In this document: in pieces, positions 11,162-21,920 of the stretch
How the letters are laid out: every line of letters starts with the position of its first letter
How positions within the stretch are numbered: position 1 is the stretch's first letter
Source: Diphasiastrum complanatum
Taxonomy: Eukaryota > Streptophyta > Lycopodiopsida > Lycopodiales > Lycopodiaceae
Length of the DNA: 64,000 nucleotides
Direction: 5' to 3'
Assembly (NCBI GenBank): GCA_029204225.1
Contig: CM055092.1
Span: forward strand, 13,024,476-13,088,475
Notes under the pieces: generated by a model
What the model was told of the DNA's origin: nothing
The model's input: only the letters and a program-made list of their open reading frames with translations
The model's database searches: none
Translations under genes and position numbers: made by a program

Positions 11162-13711
11162 TTGGTTCTCCCCTTTGGATTAACCAATGCCCCAACAACA
11201 TTTATGAGGTTGATGAACAATGTGTTCAGACATCTTTTGGGCAAGTTCGTATTAATCTACCTTGATGATATCTTGGTCTTTAGTCGTACTAAAGAAGAGC
11301 ATTTTGAACACTTACGCCAAGTGTTCCAGGTCCTGAGAGAAAATTCCTTGTTTGCAAAGGAATCAAAATGTGAGTTCTTCAAGGAAGAGATTCACTACCT
11401 CGGACATATTATCTCCGCTGAGGGGATCAGGATGGATCCTGAAAAGGTAGCCGCAATTATGCGGTGGCCAGCACCAACTTCGTTGGAAGAGCTGCAGATC
11501 TTCCTCGGATTGGCGGGTTTTTACAGGAGGTTTATCCATCAATATGCCCTCTTGACTGCTCTTTTGACAGACCTGCTCAAGAGTAAGGGCAAATACTTTA
11601 GTTGGGGGCCTAAACAGCAAGCGAGCTTCAAAAATCTAAAGGTTGCAATTGCAACTGCTCCTGTCTTAAGTTTAGTGGATCCAAATGAAGCATTCATAGT
11701 AGAGACCGATGCCAGTGATCAGGCAATCGGTGCTGTTCTTACTCAACACGACCGTCCAGTCGCGTTTGAGAGTAAGAAACTGGATAAACACCAGTTGAAT
11801 TATTCCACTTATGAGAAGGAGTTGTTCGCAATAGTCTATGCTCTTAAGAAATGGAGGCACTACCACTATGGAGCTAAGTTTGAGATCGTGTTTGATCAAG
11901 AAAGTATCAAGTGGCTTTCCTCCCAAAGTGACTTGAAAGGAAGAAAAGCTCGCTGGGCCGAACTACTCCAGGAGTTTGACTATGAACTAAGGTACAGGAA
12001 AGGGCGCTACAATATGGTAGCAGATGCCCTGAGTCGAATGCCCATGGTAAGCGCGCTAAGTTTTACGGCATTGAGGAGTGAATTCCTGGAATCACTTAGA
12101 GGAAAGCGTGTTAGTGATTCTCACTACGCACCTGTGTGGCAGGCTATTGAGCAAAGGAATTCCACAGCCACACCAGGGCCATCGGAAGATGTTGCAAGGC
12201 CATCGGAAGATGTTGCAAGGCCATCGAAAGATGTTGCAGTTGCATCGGGACGGGATGCGCCACCTGAAGATGTTGCGGAAACATCCGGAGTGGATGTGCC
12301 ATCAGCAGGTGTTGCGGATGCTCGATGGAAGAATTTCTACATTGAGGACGGGTACCTCCTTTATAAAGGGAGAGTATGTGTACCCAAGGACGGTGACTTT
12401 AGGCGCCAAATTCTTGAGGAAAGTCACGACAGTCCTAGTGCAGGGCATCCCGGGATAAAGAGGACCTATGCTCTTGCAAAGAATAAGTTTTATTGGCCTA
12501 GTATGCAGAAAGACTTACAAGAGTACGTGTTAAGGTGCACCACATGCCAGGCCATAAAGGCTGAACGTCTCAAGGTAGGCGGGCTCCTCCAGCCACTCGA
12601 GATACCCGGTGGTAGATGGGAGAGTATCAGCATGGATTTTATAGTGGGGTTACCAAGAACGAGTAAAGGCCATGACTCGATCTGGGTAGTTGTAGACCGA
12701 TTGACCAAGATGGTGCGGTTTATACCGACCAAGAAAATTGTTACAGCTCCAGAAGTCGCTAGGCTTTTTATAGAAAACATCTATAAGCTATATGGACTTC
12801 CCGCTAATATAATTAGCGATTGAGATCCAAAGTTTACAGTTAACTTTTGGAGAGCGTTGTTTAACAAGTTAGAAACTAAGTTGTCTATGAGCTCCACTGA
12901 TCATCCCGAAACGGATGGTCAAACGGAAAGGGTCAATCAGGTTCTAGAAGATATGCTACGAGCATATGTTAGTAAAAAGCAAACCAATTGGGAATAATAT
13001 CTTCCGCTTTTGAAATTTGCTTATAATAGCACTAAACATACCACTACAGGGTATAGTCCATTCATGCTAATGTATGGATTTCAGCCTAGAGCCCCTATGG
13101 CCGTAGGGCTTAGGAAGGAAAAAGTATAGAGTGTTAGAGAGTTTCTTGAGCATATGGAAACTATGATCAAGATAGCTAAAGCTAATGTGAAGCAAGCACA
13201 AGCGCGAGCTAAGCATTATGCTGATAAAACCCGTAGGGATTAAGAAGGTGATCGGGTGTTTTTGAAAGTTCCTGAAGACTCTACCACTCTAAGCACAGGC
13301 AAGTGTCCTAAGTTATCCCCAAGGTATTGTGGTCCCTTCACAATACTTAAGAGAATTGGAAGTTCTGCTTACCAGCTGCCTTTGCCAGAATCCGCAAAGG
13401 TACATCCGGTCTTTCATGTCAGTCGACCGAAGCGGGTGTTGCGAGAAGAAGACAACATTGTCCCAGAACACACCCTAATAGCCTTTGAGGAACCCAATTC
13501 CTTGCCACATCAACCAGAGGAAATTCTGAATATCCGAAATCGCAAGACTCGTCATGCGGTCTTTCGAGAAGTTTTAGTCAAGTGGAAGGATGGGTCCCAA
13601 GAAGAGGCAACCTGGGAGTCTGTAAGCAAGCTTCGCAAGAGGTATCCTGATTTCGTCTTTGAAGAAGCTCCTTTTAGGGGGAGGAGATGTTATGGCCATT
13701 GGCAAACATAG
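11162..13711 (+). pseudogene. Chromovirus RT, RNase H, integrase and chromodomain
   Basis: The RT palm has VLIYLDDILVFS near 11250-11290. RNase H has ETDASDQAIGAVL near 11705 and MVADALSRM near 12015-12040. A repeat-rich linker (PSEDVAR units, 12175-12320) precedes integrase with HHCC (HDSPSAGHPGIKRT, CTTCQ) and the core DFIVGLP and TDHPETDGQTER. The stops at 12822, 12995, 13127 and 13240 all fit C-to-T changes in sense codons. The C terminus holds VHPVFHVSRPKR and a chromodomain-like segment (VLVKWKDGSQEEATWE). The frame is open to 12823 and again from 13256. Confidence 0.9.
13676..13687 (+). other. Chromovirus polypurine tract
   Basis: AGGGGGAGGAGA lies directly before the TG of the 3' LTR. 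It overlaps the end of the coding frame. Confidence 0.8.
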
Positions 13712-14089
13712 GGATACTAGTGACTCGTTAGACCCTAGGGGGTCCCGGCGGGGTGACACTCAGCCCCGTAGTTCGGGATTATAACCCTTAGGGACTAGGA
13801 TCTAGAGGGCTTGGTCTATATTCATAGGGAGTGCCACTAAGTGGAGGGCACCCTTAGATGCTAAGGGTGGGTCCCTCAGGTAGGACCTGTGTGCCACATG
13901 CTCAGTTTGCATGAGGGACATCCACATGCACAATGGCAACTGTGCATGTGAGAGGAGTGCATGGCCTCCTGGAGGCTGGGCGCTGGTCCTATATGGTGGC
14001 CTGTGAATGTAGAGCCAGGTACAGGATTGTAGGTGGAGATCCAAAGTCACTCTTCTTATGTGTGGGTTCTTCTCCTATTGATCCTAATA
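13688..14089 (+). repeat. Chromovirus 3' LTR (402 bp)
   Basis: It is nearly identical to 7487-7862 apart from the 31-bp stretch the 5' copy lacks and a few substitutions. It is followed by the GTTTC duplication. Confidence 0.95.
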
Positions 14090-14992
14090 GTTTCCCTAAA
14101 ACTTCGCACCTGTGAGACACTGACGTGAAGCGGATGACAAGAGTATTTGGGTCCTTCGGTCGGCATGCAATTTCCATACGTTTGCTATGGTGCTGAAGAT
14201 ATCTTTCCAAAAACTTTTCAGCTTCTTCAACAACATTTTGGGAGTTCAGAATACCTCTGACACGAACATTGAGAGCTTTGTGTTCCCATAGACGGCCCTC
14301 GGTGAACGTGGCTGAGATAAACGAAGGTGATGGCGAAGGTGGAGAGATAACTGTAGACGAACCTTTAAGTACATCTGCCCATGATTGGACAGCCGTATGG
14401 TGTTGTTCCACCTGACTTTCGAGCTGCTGAATTTTAGCTGAAGTAGCGATTTGGGAAGAAGTTTCACTTTTGATAATTGCAACTTCATTCTTGAGTGTTT
14501 CAATGGAAATTTCTAGCTTCTGAAGGTGTGATTGCACAGCGAGAAGCAGAGAAATCATGGGAAGCAAGTCTCTCTATGATTGTTAAGGTATTCAAATAGA
14601 TGGAGTTGATCCTCACAAAGAAGACTGACTAAGGTATATGTGGAGAGAGATGAAGATGCTTCTGGAGTGTCTGGGGTCAAGGGAATAGCTACAGTAGTTT
14701 CATTGTTGGGAATAGGATTTGATGGAGATAGGAATTGCAACGGGCATAGAAGTAGAAGGAGAAGTTGGATCTGCAATGCTGGAAATCGAAGATGGATCAA
14801 GAGTAAGGAGAACACCTTTGCGAGAGGCATTTTGCAGATCAGAGGGATAGGCAAGCAAGATCAGCTAGGAACCATCAGTGATGGACAGGCGAGACAGGCA
14901 GCGGCAATGGAGCAGTAGGCATCATCAGCAAGGAGCATTACCCCAACGATGGAAGCAGGGGCAGCACCCAGCGATGCAGGCTGGGGCATAGC

Positions 14993-14994
<2 letters not shown>
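14090..14994 (-). mobile_element. LINE-like element copy 1, 5' segment with ORF1 N-terminal and middle parts
   Basis: Read on the minus strand, 14567 down to 14095 encodes a heptad-like coiled coil (HLQKLEISIETLKNEVAII, then IQQLESQVEQHH), a proline/serine linker, and a domain starting ALNVRVRGILN with EEAEKFLERYLQHH. This resembles the coiled coil plus RRM order of L1 ORF1 proteins. A second frame (14854-14555) precedes it, offset by a frameshift near 14560. After removal of the chromovirus the frame continues into 7473-7291. The 5' end near 14994 directly meets the tail of copy 2. Confidence 0.55.

Positions 14995-15062
<68 letters not shown>
14995..15062 (-). repeat. (GA)n microsatellite, tail of LINE-like copy 2
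   Basis: About 68 bp of uninterrupted GA, (CT)n on the minus strand, sits between the 5' end of copy 1 and the 3' end of copy 2. Confidence 0.85.
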
Positions 15063-15065
<3 letters not shown>

Positions 15066-15737
15066 TATTAACGTCTTTTCCATGTTAAAAGACATAAGAC
15101 GAACCAGTACATCAAATAAGATAGCAACCAGATGAAACAAATCTAACTAAGAAGAGAATTTTATGGCTAGGATTATATGGTAGATAGACCATTTACAAGT
15201 TCAACTGGACATCTCTTCATTTTTCGAACTCTGATTGTATCTTAGAATTCAAACTCTCATTTGCTATAGGCTTACTATCTACAAATCTGATAATACCATC
15301 ACAATAAATAAGTCGCTTGCCAATTGATAGAGCTTCTTCTCTTGCCTTTTTACTTTTTTGAACTTGGATGAAAGTAAGATCTTCGTCCAAGTAGATTTTG
15401 GTATCTCGCAATTTAGATCTCTTCCCCAAAACTTCACTTCAATGAGACACTAATGTGCAGTGGATGACAAGAGTATCGGTGTCCTTCTTAGGTCGCTAAG
15501 CAGTTTTCATGGTCTTCAACAACATTCTAAGAGTTTGGATTACCTCTAAAACCAACAATAAGAGCTTTGTGCTCTCACAGGCAACTCTCCGTGAATGTGG
15601 CTGAGATAAACGAAGATGGTGGCGTAGGTGGAGGGATAGTTGTAGTTGAACCTTTAAGTACATTCGGCCATGATTGGATAGTCGTATGGTGCTATTCCGT
15701 ATGTTGCTATTCCACTTGAATTTCGAGCTGCTGAATA
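15063..15737 (-). mobile_element. LINE-like element copy 2, 5' truncated
   Basis: It matches copy 1 from the tail through GKRSKLRDTKIYLDEDLT (about 15427-15370) to the coiled-coil region. Similarity to copy 1 stops at TTTCGAGCTGCTGAAT (15737). The sequence beyond is unrelated copia gag. Truncation at the 5' end with an intact 3' tail is the usual result of target-primed reverse transcription. The coding part has several stops. Confidence 0.6.
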
Positions 15738-16061
15738 GAATTTAAACAAGATTGTAAGTCAATCTCGAATTTTGTTCTTAACTAATAAGCTACATATAGC
15801 TACATACATTGAATATGGTACAATTGAATCGATAACAGATTACTTTACTCGAGTGAAAGATTTGAGAGGGCAAGTTAACTTATTATAGTTGGATAAAGTG
15901 TTCCGGATTCAGTTTTGGTATCTATCATGCTTATCAAAATTTTGTTAGGATGTTGTCTTTACGGGAGACAAAGCCTTCTTTCAATGAGTTGAATGCAATG
16001 CTGCTACAAGAGGAAATGAGACAACAAAATCTTGTTAACATGGACGATTTCAAGGAGCAAC

Positions 16062-16063
<2 letters not shown>
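15738..16063 (+). pseudogene. Copia gag fragment
   Basis: Plus-strand words such as IEYGTIESITDYFTRVKDLRGQ and a following stretch with many stops resemble the UBN2-type gag core of Ty1/copia elements. It is interrupted on the left by LINE-like copy 2 and on the right by a CT microsatellite. Confidence 0.5.

Positions 16064-16112
<49 letters not shown>
16064..16112. repeat. (CT)n microsatellite
   Basis: 49 bp of pure CT directly follows the copia gag fragment. Confidence 0.9.
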
Positions 16113-16115
<3 letters not shown>

Positions 16116-18954
16116 TGAGATGAAAGTAAGAGAAGAAATTGTGTTTTAATCATTCAAGTGGGACCTTCAGCTACTTGAAGTGAAAAGATGAGAATTTTTG
16201 GATCATGTCTTACTTTGGCCTCTTATTTGAAAGCACCCTAAATGTAATGATCAAAATGATAATAAACATGCAAGGGTATTTAAATGTGAGCTAGGCTGGA
16301 GCTAAGGAAGATCGAAGATTGACGACTTGACAGATTTCTCATTTGGGGAGCAAAGTCATTGTGCAACAAGTAGGCAACATACGCACTTTCGACCATAGGG
16401 ATAGAATATCAGACGACCATGAAGGCGACATTTGAGGCAAATAGTTGAGACAGCTTCTCAAACACTTGCAAGTCTAGCAAAGAACTCCAACAACACTCCA
16501 CTGCGGTGTATCATTGCTGAAAATCTTGTGTAGCATGCGGAGACCAGGTATATCTAGATGGACCAACATTGTCTCCGAGAAATTGTGCGGAAATATCAAG
16601 CTCATCTAAGTGTCCAAGGTGCAAGCATATTTTCTGAAGTGTTTTCAAAAAGGAAAATTTCAATAGTTTGAGATATGTTAGGTGTAGTAGAACAAAAAAT
16701 CAGGTAGTAAGGGAGTAAGGGTCAAAAGTAACGTCCATTTTGTGGTATGTTCTATCATGTATTGTCCCCCCCATGGCTCGAAATTCATGTAAATACTTGA
16801 CTCAAGGTATTTGTACTCGTGCATTTATAATGCCTTTATCTTGTTATTATATTTTGCCATTGTAAGATCCTTGGTCTAGCATAGAAACAAACTCGCGTTT
16901 CATTTTCTTACACCCATGTTCTTCTCTCTAGGTCATTCTTGGTATATATATGCTTGATTTGGAGTTTATCTGTCTGTCCATCTGCATTGGCTCCTCAATC
17001 TAGTTTGTTGTGGTGTGGATTGGCCATGACGGATTCGCAGATGCCTTCACGCACACAGTAATGCAATACAGATTGCCATTCAACATGTGCTTTGAGAGCT
17101 CTTTTGCAACTTTCATCTTCATTTTGCAGCATCAACATGTTCTTTATGCGACATCATCATTTGCCTTTATCTTTTTTGCGACATGATTCATTATTTAATC
17201 AATCAATTTCTTCGTTTCTGTAGCATTATCACCTTCACTCTTTCACTACATTTCTGTGTTTATTTTAGCAACAACATCCTTTTAACATTGTCCTCGTATT
17301 GACTGTGTAGACCATGTCTGTCATGAATTATTGATATCATTGGTTGGGGTCTCTAGAGTTGATTCTCAAGTGGAGGTTGGTTTCATCCTTAGCAGGTTAA
17401 TGTTCTATAAATGGTATGAATGTGGGAAGCTTTTAACTATCAAATACATAATTTATCAGGTCATTAAAGTGCCTTTTTTTAATTTGGGGTTGAAGAGCGC
17501 TGTCAAGAAGTGCTTTCAAGTAGGTTTTACAAGGTATGTGACCCTACTAATTTCAGCTTATTAGTAGAGTGTCAACAATTTTCTCTTCATAGGCTAAGGT
17601 AAGCTGCTTAGGGTTTTCAAAAGATCAGGCGAGATATCAATGCCTTGACAGGACAGGAATTGTTTTCAGTGAAGCTTCTCTGGTTATTTTCTCCATTTGG
17701 AAGCTCGCAGGGATGCTTAAAATGAGTGAACAGTTTTCAGGCCAGGTCAAAGTAAGAAAGCTCTGAATGCAGCCAGATTTAGTATTGAGGATCTTATCAT
17801 TAAGGCAAAGGTGAGTTTGGTGTTAAAAGCTTAAGCAATAGGGCTACAATCTTCCACTTTGCTAGAGGACCTTAATCTTTGAAACTGGCGGATTACCACT
17901 TTAGACTTTAGGCTAATCCCAAGTGAATGATAAAGGCTTGCAGACAAGAGGGCATACGCTGAAGAATCCTTCCTCGAGAAATCAATCTCTAGCAAGAGAC
18001 TCATATTATTTGGTAGGTACTAGTGAAGCTCTTTCTTACTAATACAAATTTACGCTAGGCTATCAAGGTGCCTACCACCAAACATGTGAAGTGGATTTTG
18101 AAGTTATGCCTAACCATGGAACATCCTTTGAAAATCTAGTGAAGTGAGAGCTAGGTGCTATAATATGAAATAGGAAAAAAGGAGATTTTACTACACTTTG
18201 ATGTGTCAAATGTTGTCCAAACATTGTGTGTGGAGCTCGAGACCTGTATAGAGCATTGTATTGTTTAACCTAGTAAATTGTTGTGTTTCCTTTATGGGAA
18301 CTGGCCATGGCAGGAGTAGGCCAGGCCAATCATACAGAGAAAGGGAAGGACCAAGGATAGAGTAGTTCAGAAAGGGAAGAGGAAGACAGACAATGAATGA
18401 CTAACTAGTCTAGAAGCTGCAGAGGGGAGGAAGATGCAAAACAATAATAGAAGGAAACAGAGAGGTCGACAGATAGCAATGGAAGTGTCAGTAACAAATT
18501 GTCAGTGACGAAATGTTATGCAACCTTTTGGTTTTGCAAACCGTAGATGTTTAATGTTTTTGCCTTTGGACTGACTGTTCCAAGGTGCGGAATATTTGAT
18601 AGCATATCAATGGTAAACAAAAATGATGAGGCTTGAAATATAACTCAATCCCTCTTATGGTGAGTGTTGCCATACTATCAAGATGGGACCCCCAGTTGTA
18701 GCCATGGAAGAGGTCGTCTCGGTAGGTTCATCTTCTCGCAATTTTCTAGCTACTAGCTCCTTTGCTACTCAGCTCTACGTTCTACAATCCGTCACTATTT
18801 GCTCATCACCTTGACATTGTGGTTATTGAATGTTGCCACTCAACTTGTTCCGTTCACCTCTCTCTAATTACCTCCAATCTCAGCACTTAACAAAATTTCT
18901 CTCATAATTATACCAAGAGCTCACCCGTGAGTCAACAGCCAGTAACCGACCAAG
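16113..18954. other. No gene recognised
   Basis: This is 2.8 kb with only short frames on both strands. The stretch 16740-16930 has the look of an old LTR end but no partner was found. A 77-codon frame at 17331-17564 has no motif that I recognise. The region is probably decayed transposon sequence. Confidence 0.4.
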
Positions 18955-18962
18955 GCTTAAAC

Positions 18963-19581
18963 CAGAGTTGCAAGTTCTGTTCCGAAATGTGATCCGGAAC
19001 GTGATCCGGGAAATCCAATTAGGGTTTTCCGGAACACAAATATATATATATATATATTTTTTTGGGTGCCAATATGGTTATCAGATTAAAGGTGTTTTCA
19101 AAAGCAATTCACTTGTCTAGTTTGCTCGGAGTTCCAAGAGGAGTGCGGTCCAATTTTGGGCCATTAAGTGATTCTTTATCGAACATCTCTATTTCTGTAT
19201 TATGTGAAATAAAATCACATAGAACCATATTGAATGATAGCAAACTGACAACAACTATGAAGCATAAGCACCCATCTCAGAAGCATAAGCATAAGCATCC
19301 CTTCAAACGGTCGTGTGTGTGTGAGTTCCCTGTGTCGGGAGTCTCTAATCTTCTTTCATATGCCATCTGTAACAGAGTCTATTGTTATTTCAACTCCAAT
19401 CTTTGATTGTAATTCCATCATGTCCACCATCCAATTAGAGTTTTTTTTTAGTATCAAACTATCAAAAAAAACATATTTGGCCGTTAGTCTTTTTTCCACA
19501 ACTTTTTTTTTGCGATCCGGGTTGCAGATCGTTGACGTTCCGGAACATTTTTGCAACAGATCGTGATCCACAACAACTCTG
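18963..19581. mobile_element. hAT-like non-autonomous DNA transposon (619 bp)
   Basis: The ends are CAGAGTTG and, at the other side, CAACTCTG. They fit the hAT terminal consensus (C/T-A-R-N-G). The flanks GCTTAAAC (18955-18962) and GCTCAAAC (19582-19589) form an 8-bp target duplication with one change, the hAT length. Subterminal copies of GATCCGG and TTCCGGAAC lie near both ends in opposite orientation. Inside are an (AT)n tract (19041-19056) and no transposase frame. Confidence 0.7.
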
Positions 19582-19589
19582 GCTCAAAC

Positions 19590-19959
19590 AATGTGTGGTT
19601 CATTCTTTTTATTTGGAGCATTTCCCAACCATATTACTAGCCAATAATATTTCTATAAAGACTCATTGATTCATCATGAAAGCAACATCTCAAGTAATTT
19701 CAAATGTCTTATATTGTTGACAATCCAGCAACATCGTGTTCTCTTCATCTCCATGCACTTTTTTAAGTCACGTCTTTGTCCTCATAGAAGCTTAGTGGAA
19801 GGGGATGGTTATAGAGAGAACATGGTGAAATAGGGGTAGTCCGAAGTGGGCAATACCTTGCTCAAAAGGTACTACATGTTCAATAGCCATTTTAAAATTT
19901 TAAATTTTGATGTCACAAAATTGGCAATACAAGTACATTTAGGTTATATGGTATGAGTT
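19590..19959. other. No feature recognised
   Basis: AT-rich sequence without coding motifs. Confidence 0.4.
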
Positions 19960-20960
19960 TAAGTTTTTTTTCAATTTTGAACGGACCATAATAACTTCGG
20001 AGTAACTTAGAAAAAACCTAATTAACAATTTTATAAGATCTCCTTCATAAAACTCAACAGTAGGTTAATCTTTTTTAATTAATAAATTGTTCTTATGCCC
20101 TAACAATATGATCTATAACCTATAGAAGAATGTCTTGTGTTTCTTAAACTATTTGGTCTACCAAGGCAACCTTGTGCTGCAAAATGAAATTTGTAGGCAC
20201 AATGGGTGTATGGCCATAAGCAACTTGAACGAAAGTCATATTCATGTTCGAATGAAAACAATTATCATAAGCAAACTTTGCTAATAAGAATATTCTTCCC
20301 AAAACGATAGAAGATGCTTAATATAGTGTCGTAGCATCTCTTCAAAAACCAGATTAATGCACGTCATAAGTCTTCAAATATCAATATTATGCATTACTAA
20401 AAAACAACCATTTAGATGAAAAGTGTTTTGAAGGCATAAGCTAGCAATGTTGGTGACTTGAGCTATTTTCAATGTTTGCCATCTATAAGAATCAATTGAT
20501 AATGACCATTATTAGTGTATTATGGAAAAGTGGTCATATAATCCATAATGCTGCTCATTACAAATCTACAAAGTTTATCAAATAGCCTTCATTTGCTGGT
20601 AGATAAAACATTTTGTTACAACATTAACCACATCTTGTCACATCTAAGGCCAATAGTAAATTGATCCTAGAAACTTATAAGCTTTTTTGATACCAAGATG
20701 GAGAAAAAATGCACAGTCATTTTGTCCTTTGATAAGAGTTTTGTGTATGGTGATATCATGTGGAACACATATACGATCTTGATAATACAATAAACCATTA
20801 GCTAGAGTATAAGAGGCACACATACGTCGATAAGTATCCATACAACTTTCATATACCAAGCATGAAACCCAAGGGAAGAGCTAAAATCAATAGCATATTT
20901 TCCAACAAAAGAATCAGAAGTTCCACCTAAATATGTGTAATAGACATGGCTTGTTGCATG
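19960..20960 (-). pseudogene. Ty3/gypsy integrase remnant
   Basis: On the minus strand 20859-20644 carries the zinc-binding part (YYQDRICVPHD, HLGIKKAYKFLGSIYYWP) and about 20290-20160 reads MTFVQVAYGHTPIVP, which fits the late integrase core of gypsy elements. Stops and frameshifts occur throughout. It may be from a different clade than the chromovirus at 7487. Confidence 0.65.
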
Positions 20961-21109
20961 TGGCTAAGAGCATTTGCCACTATATTTTTAAGATCGAGAA
21001 CATACTCCATGTCAGGTATGTCTTTGATTTTTGACTAGTTATTTACTAAATTTCTTGAAGCGACTGCTTTTTGAGAAAATTGATGCACATACTTGTAATA
21101 ATAATTAGC

Positions 21110-21715
21110 TTACCACATAGTTTTCTGGGTGTATCTGGACTGATGAAGGTACAACCTACCTCCCTCATAGTCCCTTGCAATTTGCAAGCCAAGGTAACAC
21201 CTGGCTTCTCCTAGATCTACAATCTCAAAATATTTCGAGATGTCATCCTTCACTTCAGCAATCAGCTTCTCACTCTTGCAGAGTATCAGAGTGTCGTCCA
21301 CATACACAGCCACAATGATGATCTTTCATCTGTAATTCTCACATACACATTGGAATCAGCCATTAGTGGCTTGAATCCCAAGGATTTCAGGGCTTGATCC
21401 TTCTTTTTGTACCATTGTCGAGCTGACTACTTCAGACCATAGATACTCCTATGCAATCTGCATGCATAATCAAGAAGTGAATTTGAGACATAACTTGGGG
21501 GTTGATCCATGTAGACCTCTTGATATCTAACTCACCATGCAAGAAGGCTGTCTTCTCATCCACAATGTGGATCCTGAGGTCATAAGCAACTGCATATGCA
21601 AATAACAAACGTAGGGCCGAATGTTTGACGACAAGAGAGAAGGTTTCGGAATAATCAATACCATATATATGAGAGAATTCCTTTACTACCAGTCTTGCCT
21701 TATATTTTGAAACAT
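21110..21715 (-). pseudogene. Copia reverse transcriptase fragment
   Basis: The minus strand reads, in order, YSETFSLVVKHSALRLL, then VDEKTAFLHGEL, and MAVYVDDTLILCKSEKLIAEV with the YVDD catalytic block, IVDLGEARCYLGLQIARD and YLHQSRYTQKT. Stops and at least one frameshift separate the blocks. The fragment ends abruptly at 21110 next to gypsy-like sequence. The piece at 55400-55700 comes from the same family. Confidence 0.8.
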
Positions 21716-21920
21716 CTCTGAAGAATGCCTTCTACTCGAGTTAGAGAGAGAATAAAAAAACAAGCAAAATAGCATGAGATCCAATTTTGACATTATGACA
21801 TTACCAAAGTTTGATTCATCATTTAATATGAATGAGAATGATATGTACATATATAGGAGAGCCAAAATTTGTGGTACTCCTTGCATTCAATGCATATCCT
21901 ACACCTAATCAAGTGTGAAC
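21716..21920 (-). repeat. Old LTR, left part, split by the copia element
   Basis: Words such as CGAGTTAGAGAGAGA and ACAAGCAAAATAG match the solo LTRs at 45036 and 59290. The matching right part seems to lie at 25167-25700, so the copia element 21921-25166 landed inside this older LTR. Ends are not resolved. Confidence 0.4.

Larger units (their letters stand above)
7487..14089 (+). mobile_element. Complete but inactive Ty3/gypsy chromovirus (6.6 kb)
   Basis: The LTRs are 7487-7862 and 13688-14089, flanked by a perfect 5-bp duplication GTTTC (7482-7486, 14090-14094). It has a Met-tRNA primer site, gag with CCHC knuckle, protease, RT, RNase H, integrase and a chromodomain-like C terminus, then a purine tract. 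At least two frameshifts in gag, one in RT and four stops in integrase inactivate it. Removing the element rejoins a LINE-like reading frame that matches the uninterrupted copy at 15400-15450, so the element landed inside that older repeat. Confidence 0.95.

Noticed and set aside
16300-16660. Possible leucine-rich-repeat gene fragment on the minus strand
   Set aside because: A few words such as LGHLDELDIS appear, but there is no periodic LRR pattern and stops interrupt it, so it is not supported.
19062-19566. Frames of 83-114 codons in the hAT-like element
   Set aside because: They overlap the AT tract and subterminal repeats and show no transposase motif (no BED finger or hATC block).
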